This document shows, in pieces, positions 32,343-41,892 of a DNA stretch of 64,000 nucleotides. The notes under the pieces were generated by a model. The model ran no database searches, was not told the origin of the DNA, and worked only from the letters and a program-made list of their open reading frames with translations. The translations under genes and the position numbers were made by a program. Position 1 is the stretch's first letter. Every line of letters begins with the position of its first letter. The DNA comes from Burkholderiales bacterium PBB3. GTDB taxonomy: Bacteria > Pseudomonadota > Gammaproteobacteria > Burkholderiales > Burkholderiaceae_C. Where the stretch lies: assembly GCA_002256115.1 (NCBI GenBank), contig NKIK01000011.1:1-64000 (forward strand). The letters run 5' to 3'.

Positions 32343-33804
32343 CGGTGCCCGAATGCAGGCGGAAAAAATCCAGGATACGCTGAAGGATGCTGCGGGCCTC
32401 AGCGTGGTGCTCGACCGTGTCCTCCGGCTTCAGCAGCGCTGATTGGTTGGTCTTTTGACGCTGTGCAATCATCTGCGCTACTCGTTCGACGAGTGAGGCG
32501 TTCTGCTCAAAAATACGAGCCATCGTGTCCTTGCGCACTTCGAAGGTGACCGTTGGCTCGCGCGCAATCACGGTAGCCGACCGGGGTGCCCCTGTGAAGA
32601 GCGACATTTCCCCCAGGCAGTCACCTGGCCACAAGTGACCCACCGTCACGGGGCCTGTTTCCGATTCGATCACCACATCCAGGCTGCCCTCAGACACCAC
32701 AAACATGCTGTCTCCGGGCTCGCCGGCCACGAGCAAGCGCTGCCCCTTGATGAGGCGCGCGCTCACCACTTCTTCAGCAACTGCCGCTACGTCGCGCGGC
32801 GACAGGATGGATAGGAAAGGCACGCCGTACAACATTTGCAGGCGCGCAGCGGAGTGGTCAAAGTGGAATTGGCCCACTGCATGCGGCCGGGAAAGTAGGT
32901 TGCGCTGCACGCGTGTGACGGGAACGCCCGCTGTTCTAAGAAAATGGAGTGCGTAGTACAGCACCACATGCCGCGCCTTGGTAGGCGAAATGCGGCCCAT
33001 CTCCAGGCAGTACAACATGCGGTAGGTGACGACACCATCCTTAACGCTGGCGATACGGACGTAGGGGGCAGGCTGTGTCACAACCCCATCCAGCATGGCG
33101 CGCTCAACCGCAGTCTCCAGTATGGCGAGCACGCGTTTTTCATCGTGCTCAGAGTCGAGCTCGATCGTGGTGCTGTATTCCGACACATTGCTCGGGCGCG
33201 AGCGATTGGTGACCATGATGGCTGCGAACTCGCCATTCGGAATGATGACGATATTTTCAGACGTGTCGGCGATCACCACGGTGCGCCAGGCGATATCGAG
33301 CAACTTGCCGGAGAGGTCGCGGCCGCGGTATTGAAAGTCCAGCCAGTCACCGGGTGCCAGCGAGGCGTCGATCTGCAAGGCAATGCCCGAAAAGATGTCG
33401 GACACCAGCCCGCGCAGCGCAAAACCCATGACGAGCCCGACGATGCCGGAGGCGCCGAGGATGGTCGCCAGCGATTTGTCGAACACGAGGCTGATTGCCG
33501 CAGAAAACAGCACGACATAGATCACGAATGTTGCGATCTGCAGTGCCAGTCGTGGGATACGTGTCGTCTTTTTCGGGTCGGCGCTGCGACGCGCTAGCGT
33601 CCACATCACCTGTTCGAGCAGGGCGGCAAACGCGATGAATTGCAGAAAGGGAATGCCATCACCCAGCACGACGCCCGCGCTTGCCCTGGACGTGGCGAGC
33701 CAGCCTGCGGCATTTCCCAGAATTTGGAGTGCGAGGATCGCCAGCAATACATTCGCCGCAAGGACGGCGAGAAACTTCTTAGAGAAAAATTGCTTGAGCA
33801 TCAT
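32332..33804 (-). CDS. MscS-family channel with C-terminal cyclic-nucleotide-binding domain
   Basis: A 490-residue membrane protein. Four hydrophobic segments precede the MscS pore/beta-domain signature (GLVMGFALRGLVSDIFSGIA then GDWLDFQ). A cNMP-binding domain occupies about residues 335-450 (GDSMFVVSEGSLDVV, GDCLGEMSLFTGAPRSATV, the last holding the phosphate-binding Arg). Such channels are gated by tension, nucleotides or both (family knowledge). It is the first gene of a coupled pair with the phosphagen kinase and divergent from the RsmH-like gene. Confidence 0.9.
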   Translation of the reverse strand: MMLKQFFSKKFLAVLAANVLLAILALQILGNAAGWLATSRASAGVVLGDGIPFLQFIAFAALLEQVMWTLARRSADPKKTTRIPRLALQIATFVIYVVLFSAAISLVFDKSLATILGASGIVGLVMGFALRGLVSDIFSGIALQIDASLAPGDWLDFQYRGRDLSGKLLDIAWRTVVIADTSENIVIIPNGEFAAIMVTNRSRPSNVSEYSTTIELDSEHDEKRVLAILETAVERAMLDGVVTQPAPYVRIASVKDGVVTYRMLYCLEMGRISPTKARHVVLYYALHFLRTAGVPVTRVQRNLLSRPHAVGQFHFDHSAARLQMLYGVPFLSILSPRDVAAVAEEVVSARLIKGQRLLVAGEPGDSMFVVSEGSLDVVIESETGPVTVGHLWPGDCLGEMSLFTGAPRSATVIAREPTVTFEVRKDTMARIFEQNASLVERVAQMIAQRQKTNQSALLKPEDTVEHHAEARSILQRILDFFRLHSGTGAA

Positions 33805-33926
33805 GCGCCGATAGGAAAGCCAGCTGCGAGGGTAACCGAGTTAGCGGCACCGCACCAACTTGCTTAATCTCGCCACCACCAACTAATCTTGTCAGGTGTG
33901 GCGTTGTCGGGGCCGCATAATGGCCG

Positions 33927-34985
33927 ATGACCGACGCTACCCCTCCCCACAAGCGCCGCGTGCGTTATGTGGGCACCCATCCCCGCCAGTTTGAAGACAA
34001 ATACAAAGAGCTAGACCCCACACGCCATGCAGCCGAGGTGGACAAGGTCATGCAGCGCGGTCAAACGCCTGCGGGCATGCACCGCTCCATCTGCGTTGAT
34101 GAAATCCTTGCCATCTTGAAACCCGCGCCCGGCGAAACTGGCCTGGACCTGACCCTGGGCTTTGGTGGCCACACGCTGGCCATGCTGCCATTGGTGCAAC
34201 CCGGCGGGCGGGTGTTTGGCATGGATGTGGATCCGATTGAATTGCCCCGCACCACCGCACGGCTACGGGCACTGGGCTTTGGCGATGAAACACTTATCGT
34301 GCACCGCGCCAACTTCAGCGAACTAGCCACTTTGCTACCGCAGGCGGGCGGTGGCTTTGATTTTGTGTTGGCCGACCTGGGTGTGTCGTCCATGCAGATT
34401 GACAACCCGGCCCGTGGCTTTAGTTTTAGAGCCGATGGCCCCCTGGACTTGCGCCTGGACCCGACCAGTGGCCAGTCGGCCAGCGAGCTGCTGTTGTGCG
34501 TGACACGCCACCAGCTGCGCGACCTGCTGACGGACAACTCCGACGAACCCTTTGCCATACCCCTGGCAGCTGCGCTGCAAGGCCAGTACCTGGAGACCAC
34601 GGTGCAGCTAGCCGACTTGGTGCGGGCCACCATGGAGCTGGCATACAAGCGCAGCATGCCCGCAGAAGAGCGCTTGATGGAAACCAAAAAAGTGCTGCAG
34701 CGCACCTTTCAGGCGTTGCGCATCGAGGTGAACAATGAGTTTGGTGTGCTGGACACCATGCTGGCGAACTTACCCGCTTGCTTGAAACCCGGCGGGCGCG
34801 TGGCGATTCTGAGTTTTCACTCCGGCGAAGACCGGCGTGTGAAAAAGTGCTTTCAAACCGGTGAGCGCAACGGCACCTTCAGTAGCGTTGCGGCCGATCC
34901 CATCCGCGCCTCATTTGATGAGCAGCGCAGCAATCCGCGTTCATCGTCCGCCAAGTTGCGCTGGGCGGTGCGGGCGCTGCACTAG
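33927..34985 (+). CDS. rsmH: RsmH (MraW)-family 16S rRNA methyltransferase
   Basis: A 352-residue RsmH-family SAM methyltransferase (methylates N4 of C1402 in 16S rRNA). GLDLTLGFGGHTLAML is the SAM site, FDFVLADLGVSSMQID and FSFRADGPLDLRLD are family hallmarks, and ILSFHSGEDRRVK closes the fold. It has an unusual N-terminal extension (RRVRYVGTHPRQFEDKYKEL) and lies outside the division-wall cluster where rsmH normally sits, so it may be a paralogue. Its TAG stop shares CTAG with the convergent xylanase stop. Confidence 0.85.
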   Translation: MTDATPPHKRRVRYVGTHPRQFEDKYKELDPTRHAAEVDKVMQRGQTPAGMHRSICVDEILAILKPAPGETGLDLTLGFGGHTLAMLPLVQPGGRVFGMDVDPIELPRTTARLRALGFGDETLIVHRANFSELATLLPQAGGGFDFVLADLGVSSMQIDNPARGFSFRADGPLDLRLDPTSGQSASELLLCVTRHQLRDLLTDNSDEPFAIPLAAALQGQYLETTVQLADLVRATMELAYKRSMPAEERLMETKKVLQRTFQALRIEVNNEFGVLDTMLANLPACLKPGGRVAILSFHSGEDRRVKKCFQTGERNGTFSSVAADPIRASFDEQRSNPRSSSAKLRWAVRALH

Positions 34986-35674
34986 TGCTTGGGGGCACTA
35001 CTCACGGGACCTTCGGTGATCGTGATGTCCGAGCTGCCCGTGCTTTGGTAGCCCTCGGTCGCCAAGATCATGTAGTCATGCGCGCCCAGTTTCAAGCCCA
35101 CCTTTTTCCATTCTTCAAAATGCTTGGCAACGGTGATGCTCCCGCTAATGGGGCCAAAGCCTTTGATGGGGCTTCTGACGCTGAAGTATTGGTAGAAGGT
35201 TTTTGTGCCCTCAATGGAGGGCTGGTTTACGCGCTGGCAGCGGCGAATGCTGTAAGTCGCACCATCGCTCTGATAGCTGCCGTAGTCTTGTCCACCCTCA
35301 CACGACGCCGGGTTGTAGGAGCCATAGCTTTCCACCACGTAATACTCGATGAGCGGATTTTTGGTCCAGCCGTAGAGCGCCAAATAGGCATTTTGTGCGC
35401 GGGTGACGTTGAAGCTGCCGGTGTAATTCACAATCCTCGGGCCACCGGGATTCCAGCCTTTTCCGCCGACCCAATTGTTGGTTTTGGTCCATTTGGATGT
35501 ATAGCGACCTGCGGCCTCTAGGCCGAAGCTGGCATCCCCCGAGTCTTTCCAAAAAGAATAGTAAAACCCGTTGTGGGTGCCGGTTGCGCTGTCGGTTACT
35601 TCCTGGCAGAAAACACCGCCAGTGAAAAGACACAGCGCAGTGGCTGCGAGGGCCGACTTGTTGCAGAATTTCAT
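34982..35674 (-). CDS. GH11 endo-1,4-beta-xylanase
   Basis: A secreted xylan-degrading enzyme of 230 residues: a signal peptide (MKFCNKSALAATALCLFTGG, then VFC) and a single GH11 jelly-roll domain. NGFYYSFWKDSGDASF opens the domain, catalytic Glu110 is in PLIEYYVVES, Glu207 is in ILATEGYQSTGSSDITI, and the thumb motif is in NQPSIEGTKTF. There is no carbohydrate-binding module. The length is normal for a single-domain GH11. It is isolated among housekeeping genes, which suggests horizontal acquisition. It converges with rsmH at CTAG. Confidence 0.93.
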   Translation of the reverse strand: MKFCNKSALAATALCLFTGGVFCQEVTDSATGTHNGFYYSFWKDSGDASFGLEAAGRYTSKWTKTNNWVGGKGWNPGGPRIVNYTGSFNVTRAQNAYLALYGWTKNPLIEYYVVESYGSYNPASCEGGQDYGSYQSDGATYSIRRCQRVNQPSIEGTKTFYQYFSVRSPIKGFGPISGSITVAKHFEEWKKVGLKLGAHDYMILATEGYQSTGSSDITITEGPVSSAPKH

Positions 35675-35791
35675 GAACGCTCTCTACGTAGATGCTTATA
35701 TAGTTCGATTGATGAACTAATTAGGCGGTAACGTCCGATTTTCTGAAATAGGTGTTTTCCCGCGCAGCTCAGCGCTGGTGCAGGCAGTACA

Positions 35792-36406
35792 TCAACTGGG
35801 CCTGCTGCGCTGGCGGCTGCGCCACCAGTACACGACACCTACCGCAGCGCCCAGTACTAGCAGACCCAAAAGGATATGCTGGCCCCGATGCACCATGTCA
35901 AACAGGCCGTCGATATTTTTGGCACTGTAAAAGCCGAGGTAAACCCACACAGGCACGCTGATCAGAGCGGCAAAACCGTCCATCAACAACCAGGTGGGAA
36001 AGCTCACGCGCCGGGACATACCTGCGGTGAGAAAGACGGGGGTACGCAGACCGGGCAAAAAGCGCGCGACAAACATCACCCAACGCCCGTATTTGGCAAA
36101 TTTGTTTTGAACTGCGCAATAGCGTTCAGGCGTGAGCAACTTTTTAAAGAATTTCACGCGGGTGATGCCGTCGCCAAAGAAGCGCCCACCCAAGAAGATC
36201 AAGCCGTCTCCCAGCATGACGCCCGCCAGACCCACGGCCACCATGTTGTGCTCGTTGGCATAGCCCAAACCGGCAATGACGCCCCCGGTCACCAATGTCA
36301 CGTCTTCGGGCAGAGGCACGCCAAAGCCACAGATCAGCAACATGACAAATACCGCGATGTATCCGTACTCGGTGAAGATGGGCAGGAGGGCATTAAAAAC
36401 AGTCAT
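35792..36406 (-). CDS. DedA/SNARE-associated family membrane protein
   Basis: A 204-residue integral membrane protein. VMLLICGFGVPLPEDVTLVT and the motif RWVMFVARFLPGLRTPVFLTAG identify the DedA superfamily, linked to lipid carrier (undecaprenyl phosphate) recycling and membrane homeostasis in other bacteria. Membrane helices at both ends flank two re-entrant segments. The open frame begins at 36460 (MSRRIQ) with a plausible AAGGGCA; ATG 36406 (MTVFNALLP) fits family N-termini better. The choice is uncertain. Confidence 0.88.
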   Translation of the reverse strand: MTVFNALLPIFTEYGYIAVFVMLLICGFGVPLPEDVTLVTGGVIAGLGYANEHNMVAVGLAGVMLGDGLIFLGGRFFGDGITRVKFFKKLLTPERYCAVQNKFAKYGRWVMFVARFLPGLRTPVFLTAGMSRRVSFPTWLLMDGFAALISVPVWVYLGFYSAKNIDGLFDMVHRGQHILLGLLVLGAAVGVVYWWRSRQRSRPS

Positions 36407-36503
36407 GGGCGGCAGGTTTATATCATTAGAGCGTGTTGACACTTGGATCCGCCGGGACATTGCCCTTGACCTTAAAGGCCTGCTTCAACGTAAAAACGCT
36501 CCC

Positions 36504-39096
36504 TCACACCCGCCGGACAATAGCCTCAAACCCTTCAATCGGCAAAGGCCTGCTGAACAAGTAGCCCTGGTACGCCAGGCAGCCCTGGGTTGCGAGCAGG
36601 GCGCGCTGGGCCTCGGTCTCTACGCCTTCGGCTATCACACTCAAGCCCAAGCTCGCAGCCAAAGAGATCACGGTTTTGGCAATGGCGGCGTCGTCGGAAT
36701 CGGTCAGGATGTCCCTGACAAAACCCTGGTCGATCTTGAGCTGGTTGAGTGGCAGGCGTTTCAGGTACGCGAGTGACGAGTAGCCGGTGCCAAAGTCGTC
36801 CAGCGAGAAATCTACGCCCTGGTCTTTCAGGGCGCATTTTGGCAATGACGTCTTCCACGTTGTGCACCAGCAGGCCTTCTGTCAGTTCCAGTTTCAGGCG
36901 CTTGGGGTTGGCGCCGGTTTGCTGCAATACCGTAAGCACTTGGTCGACAAACTCTGGCTGGCGGAACTGCCGGGCACTCACATTGACAGCGATGGTGAGA
37001 TGCGCCATCTCCGGCATATAGGCCCAGACGCCCAATTGCGTGCAGGCGGTTTCCAGCACCCACAGGCCCAGCGGCAGAATCAAGCCGGTTTCTTCTGCCA
37101 GCGGAATGAATTCGGCAGGCGAGACCATGCCCCGCTCGGGGTGCATCCAGCGCACCAGCACCTCGGCCCCGACAATGCGGCCTTCCTCCACCACTTGCGC
37201 CTGGTAGTGCAGCAGCAATTGATTGCCTTGCAAGGCGTTGCGCAAGCCTGTCTCCAGCGTGGCCCGCGCCACCACTACCGCCTGCATCTGGGGGTCAAAG
37301 AAGCGCACGGCATTGCGGCCCGCCACCTTGGATTGGTACATGGCCAGATCGGCACGCTTCAGCGGTTCGTCAATGTGTTCATGCTGGCCGCCGCCAAACA
37401 GCGTGATGCCAATGCTGCCAGTGCAGCTGATGTCTGTGCCGCCAATAGAGTAGGGCTGGCTGAGTGCCGCGAGCACTTTGTTGCCAACCAATTCCGCCCT
37501 GGTGGCGGCATCCAGGGCTTGCTCGCTCAGGTCTTCGAGCATGACGACGAACTCGTCACCACCGAGGCGCGCCGCGGTGTCTTCCTCACGAATACAAGCG
37601 TTCAGTCGGCTCGCAACCTGCTGCAGTAGCAGGTCTCCCTGGTTGTGGCCCAGGGTGTCATTGATCGTTTTGAAGTTGTCCAGGTCTATGAACAACAGCG
37701 CGCCCTGGCGCAAGTGGCGCGACGCTGCGGCTAAGGCGTGGTGCAGGCGATCCATCAGCAGCCGCCGGTTGGGCAAGCCAGTCAAAGTGTCATAAAAAAC
37801 CAGGCTGCGGATTTCGTCCTCAGAGGCTTTGCGCGCTGTAATGTCGCGGGCAATGCCCAGCACGCCCATCAATTGCCCCGATGTGTCGTAGATTGGCGCT
37901 TTGATGGTTTCCAGCACCATGTGTTGGCCGCCATCCGCAAAGTCCAACGCCTCTTCGTAGAGGATGGGTTTACCGGCTTCGATGGCTTTGCGATCATTCG
38001 CGCGGTTCACATCGGCGGGTTTTGAGTCCATCAGGTCGTAGTCGGTTTTGCCGACAATATCGGCCTCCTTGGCACCAAAGACGCGCTCAAACACCCGGTT
38101 GCAGGCCTGGTAGACGCCATTCACGTCTTTCATCCAGAACAGGTCGGGAATGGTTTGCACCAAAGCACTCAGGCGTGCCGCCGTGGCCTGCATGGCTGTG
38201 TTGCTGTTAGAGAGCGCCATGGTGCGCTGCTCTACGCGCTCTTCTAGCAAACGCTCGGACAGCTTAAGTTTCTCGACCAACACAGACATTTCAGCACGCG
38301 ACTCATTGGCCTGGCGCGTCAGGTCGCGGTAGCGGACAAACAGGTTTGCCACCAGGATGCTGATACCCAGAAGAAAGGTTCCCAGTGTGATGGCCAGGCT
38401 CATCGCACCGGTGCCTTCCGGTGCCATGGGCACACTGGTGACGGGCGTGCCGATGAACACGGCGGCCCGCATGGCGGTGTAGTGCATACCGGCTATGGCG
38501 CAGCCCATGACTGTGCCGCTGATGAGCAAGCGCGTGAGGGCGCGCAGGGGCTTGGTGATTTTGCTGTAGCCAATCCACAGCGCCAAAATGGCCAGCAGAA
38601 CGGCCACCACGATGGACAGTGCAAACCAGAAGGGCTGGTAGCGCAGCAGCGGTGTCATCACCATGGCCTGCATACCCGTGTAATGCATGGTGCCAATGCC
38701 AGCACCCACCAGCGTGCCGCTGAAGACCAACTGGCGGTTGGAGATTTCTTTAACGACCAGCAGATTGAACGCCACCCAGGCGGCAAACAGGCTGGGCAAC
38801 ACCGACAGCAGCGTCACGGTCAGATCGTAGCTAACCGGTGCACACAGGCGCAAGGCCAGCATGCCGATGAAATGCATGGACCACACCCCCACCCCCAGGG
38901 CCAGTGATCCGCTGGAGACCGCCATCACCCGCAGAAATGGGTCGGTCAATCGGCGGGCAATCCGCACAATGTGCAGGGCCAGTACCGAGGCCGCCACGGC
39001 GATCAACACCGACAGCGTGACCAGGCCGCCGTCGTAGGACGATAAGACCAAAAGGCTGATGTCAGATGTTGAACTGAAAAATGCGTCCCACTGCAT
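36504..39096 (-). pseudogene. Frameshifted MHYT-PAS-GGDEF-EAL protein gene
   Basis: A c-di-GMP turnover gene broken by one frameshift. The first frame (39096 down) encodes an MHYT membrane sensor with three MHYT-type motifs (MHFIGM, MHYTGM, MHYTAM), a PAS domain (VQTIPDLFWMKDVNGVYQAC), a GGDEF domain with intact RLGGDEF, and an EAL domain with AEVLVRW in place of EAL. At about 36829-36838 the frame shifts after VIAKMR; the rest of the EAL domain ([20 protein letters not shown] onward to 36504) continues in another frame. One base more or two fewer restores it. A sequencing error is possible. Confidence 0.85.
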
Positions 39097-39180
39097 GGGG
39101 GTCTCTCATGAAATATGTAAATATGGTTGTAACAGTGACAAGAATATCAGCAAGCTTTCGAAGGCGTATACCAGCTAAAT

Positions 39181-39221
39181 TGCTATATATTTAGGAGCTG
39201 CTCCCGCACTATCCATGGGCT
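39181..39221 (-). repeat. 40-bp dispersed repeat, copy 7 (intergenic)
   Basis: Full copy in reverse orientation between the YceI-like gene end and the start of the GGDEF-EAL gene; core GGAGCTGCTCCCGCACTATC. Confidence 0.92.
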
Positions 39222-39248
39222 GAAAGCCGTATTTGATGCCGATTTTGG

Positions 39249-39965
39249 CTAGTCAGTGTTGGCGACCAATTCAAACTTGACTTTGAGGGTGTCCAGCACT
39301 ACCAGGGCACCCAATGCCACGCTCAGGGGCGCGATGCCGAAGTCGGTCTGCTTGATCTCGAATTCGCCCTGTACGCGCAAACTTCCATCGGTAGATCGCA
39401 GCGTCACTGGCACCACAATCTGGCGGGTTTGGTCTTTGATGCGCAGGGCCGCCAGCACCCGTGGCGTATCCGTATCGCCCAGCAGCCTGATCGACTGGAT
39501 GCTGATATCAGGGTAGCGCGCGCCGTCCAGCAGCGTTTCGCGCAGCATATTGGCCTTGGTTGCTTGCTTGGCGTCCTCGGTCACATTGAGGGGGAAATCT
39601 TCGCCTTCTGCCGTGCGTGCATCGTTGTCGTCCACGATCAAACTGTTGACCGGTACGCTGATCGCAAAGCCGGAGTTCTCCAGCGACGCGCCCTGCCAAA
39701 TACGGCCGCTGATGCTGCTTGAGATGATGACGTGGTTATGACCCAGCCGGACCATCGGGCCACCGCGGTAGACCAGTACGTGGAGTGTGGAGGCACCTGG
39801 GTCGATGCGGTAAACCTTGGCGGCTTGGGCTGCTGGCAGTAGGGAGGGCCGTGCGGCCTGTGCGTCTATCTGCCTTGCGGGCTTGGTTGGCGGGGGCAAT
39901 GTGCATGAACCCATTGCCGTGGAGCAGGCCAGCACCAGCCATCGGTAACGACTTAGTCCTCGCAT
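39249..39965 (-). CDS. YceI-family lipoprotein
   Basis: A 238-residue exported protein with a lipoprotein-like signal (LVLACSTAMGSCTLPPP) and a YceI lipocalin-like domain: YRIDPGASTLHVLVYRGG at the start, then MVRLGHNHVI and the conserved LRIKDQTRQIVVPVTL strand. YceI folds bind polyisoprenoid or amphiphilic lipids (family knowledge). It is located behind the GGDEF-EAL gene on the same strand with a repeat copy between; no operon is evident. Confidence 0.85.
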   Translation of the reverse strand: MRGLSRYRWLVLACSTAMGSCTLPPPTKPARQIDAQAARPSLLPAAQAAKVYRIDPGASTLHVLVYRGGPMVRLGHNHVIISSSISGRIWQGASLENSGFAISVPVNSLIVDDNDARTAEGEDFPLNVTEDAKQATKANMLRETLLDGARYPDISIQSIRLLGDTDTPRVLAALRIKDQTRQIVVPVTLRSTDGSLRVQGEFEIKQTDFGIAPLSVALGALVVLDTLKVKFELVANTD

Positions 39966-40158
39966 GGTTGAAGTGCTTTAGCGTTCATGCGCGCATTTTG
40001 CGCTCACAAATCTGCGTCTGTGCCAAGTGCCAAAATGAAGACCTCAGATCGCCTTTAGTGTTGGAGAATTCATTGCTTGCATCCGTTACAACTTTGCTCA
40101 CAGTGCCCAGGGCCAGCCTGCCGCCCGGCGTGGCAAGGCCCCTGCGCGGGCACACCGC

Positions 40159-41892
40159 ATGAACCTGCGCACACAACTCCAGTCGTGTGATTTGTTCTCG
40201 GGCTTGGACGACGCGGCCCTGGCCGCTCTGGAGGCGGAGGTGCGTGTGGTCACTGTTCAAGGGCAAAGCACGCTTTTTGAACAAGGTGACCGTGCGGACG
40301 GCATGTATATCGTGCTGCATGGCCGCTTGCGTGTCGTGCACCGCCATGCGGATGGCCGCGAATCGGTGTGGGGCGAAGTAGGGCGTGGCGGCTACCTGGG
40401 TGAAACTGCGCTGCTGCTGGGGGCGAGCCGCTCGGCCAGTGCGCGCGTTGTGCGTGACGGCACGCTGCTGCACCTGTCAGACGCCGGCTTTCGTGCATTG
40501 GTCAATCGCCATCCCACAGCTGCGATGGACGTGGCGCGCACCTTGGCCCAAAGAGCAAAAGATGCGCAGCGCCTGCAGGCTGTGGATGCGTTTCGGACCA
40601 TTGCAATTGTGTCGGTACACGGTGGTGCCCGGGTCGATGCGATAACGGATGCATTTGTCGCAGCGCTCCGCGCCTTTGGCACCACGGCCGTGGTGCGCCA
40701 ACCAGGTAGTGAGGCGGTGCCCACGGCAGAGTACTTGACTCGCATTGAGCAAGAGAATGAACGCGTGGTCTATGTGGCAGACCATGGTGGGCAGGATCAG
40801 GGTCAGCTCCTTTGGGCCCGACAGTGCCTGCGCCAAGCGGATATCGTGCTGGTGCTGGCATCTGCCGACCAGCCGCCCTGCGCACCGCCGGAGGTGTTGC
40901 TCGGAACCTCCGTGCCAGTGCACCTCGCCTTGCACCACCCTGGTGGTACGCCGCCGCAGGGCACCGCAGCCTGGCTGACACTGGGTGCCTACCGTAGCCA
41001 TCACCACCTGCGCCGTGGCCAGGCGTCCGATGTTGGTCGTATGGCCCGCATCCTGTGCGGCCGCGCCACGGGCTTGGCGCTCAGTGGCGGTGGTAGCCGC
41101 ACCACAGCCTACATTGGTGTGTTCAAGGCCTTGCAGGAGCACGGTGTGCAGCCAGACATCGTGTCGGGTACCAGCGGCGGTGCCATGTTGGGTGCCATGC
41201 TGGCCTTGCAAATGGACCCGCAAACCATGCTGGAGCACATCCGGCGCATGGGCCGCGCACCGTTTTACCTGGACTTGGGGCCGCCTATTGTCTCGATGTT
41301 GGGCGGGCGCGTGATGAACCGGTTGTTGCGCTCCTTTTATGGTGATTGCGGCGTTGAAGACACCCCGGTGCCGCTGATGCCGGTGTGTGCCAGTCTGCGC
41401 AATAGCGGTGTGTTTGTGCCCGCGCAGGGTGCGCTATGGCGGGCGGTGCAGGCCAGCAGTGCGGTGCCCGGCGTACTGCCGCCCGTTGCCTGGGATGGGG
41501 ATCTGCTGGTAGACGGCGGCATCGTGGATAACCTGCCAGTTGGTATGTTGGTGCCAGCCTGTTCTGAGGGCTTCATCATCGCGGCAGACGTCAGCGCGGC
41601 ACCGCAGTTCCCGCCTTCGCCCGATGATCTGCATGCGACCGGGGGGTGGATCGCCCTTTGGCGGCGCTGGAGCGGTGCGCCAAGACCCCCTGGCCTGATG
41701 GACATCTTGCAAACATCGGCCTGCATTGCCAGCAATGCGCTGGTGGCCCGCGCACTGCATAGCGTTGACTTGCACATCCTGCCGCTGGCCGGTGGTGTTC
41801 CCAGCGCGGGTGATCCATTGGACGCGATGGTGGAGGCGGGCTACCGCGCCGCCGTGGCAGCCCTGGAGCGTTCAGCACTGACCAAAACATAG
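40159..41892 (+). CDS. Patatin-like phospholipase with N-terminal cyclic-nucleotide-binding domain
   Basis: A 577-residue protein of the neuropathy-target-esterase type. Residues 1-130 form a cNMP-binding domain (GDRADGMYIVLHGRLRVV, GGYLGETALLLGASRSASARV). A middle region (about 140-290) resembles the P-loop-derived segment found in NTE proteins. The patatin domain follows: oxyanion loop LALSGGGSRTTAYIG, nucleophile Ser in SGTSGGAM, catalytic Asp in VDGGIVDN. It probably deacylates phospholipids in response to nucleotide binding. Its 3' end overlaps the convergent methyltransferase by 52 bp. Confidence 0.9.
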   Translation: MNLRTQLQSCDLFSGLDDAALAALEAEVRVVTVQGQSTLFEQGDRADGMYIVLHGRLRVVHRHADGRESVWGEVGRGGYLGETALLLGASRSASARVVRDGTLLHLSDAGFRALVNRHPTAAMDVARTLAQRAKDAQRLQAVDAFRTIAIVSVHGGARVDAITDAFVAALRAFGTTAVVRQPGSEAVPTAEYLTRIEQENERVVYVADHGGQDQGQLLWARQCLRQADIVLVLASADQPPCAPPEVLLGTSVPVHLALHHPGGTPPQGTAAWLTLGAYRSHHHLRRGQASDVGRMARILCGRATGLALSGGGSRTTAYIGVFKALQEHGVQPDIVSGTSGGAMLGAMLALQMDPQTMLEHIRRMGRAPFYLDLGPPIVSMLGGRVMNRLLRSFYGDCGVEDTPVPLMPVCASLRNSGVFVPAQGALWRAVQASSAVPGVLPPVAWDGDLLVDGGIVDNLPVGMLVPACSEGFIIAADVSAAPQFPPSPDDLHATGGWIALWRRWSGAPRPPGLMDILQTSACIASNALVARALHSVDLHILPLAGGVPSAGDPLDAMVEAGYRAAVAALERSALTKT

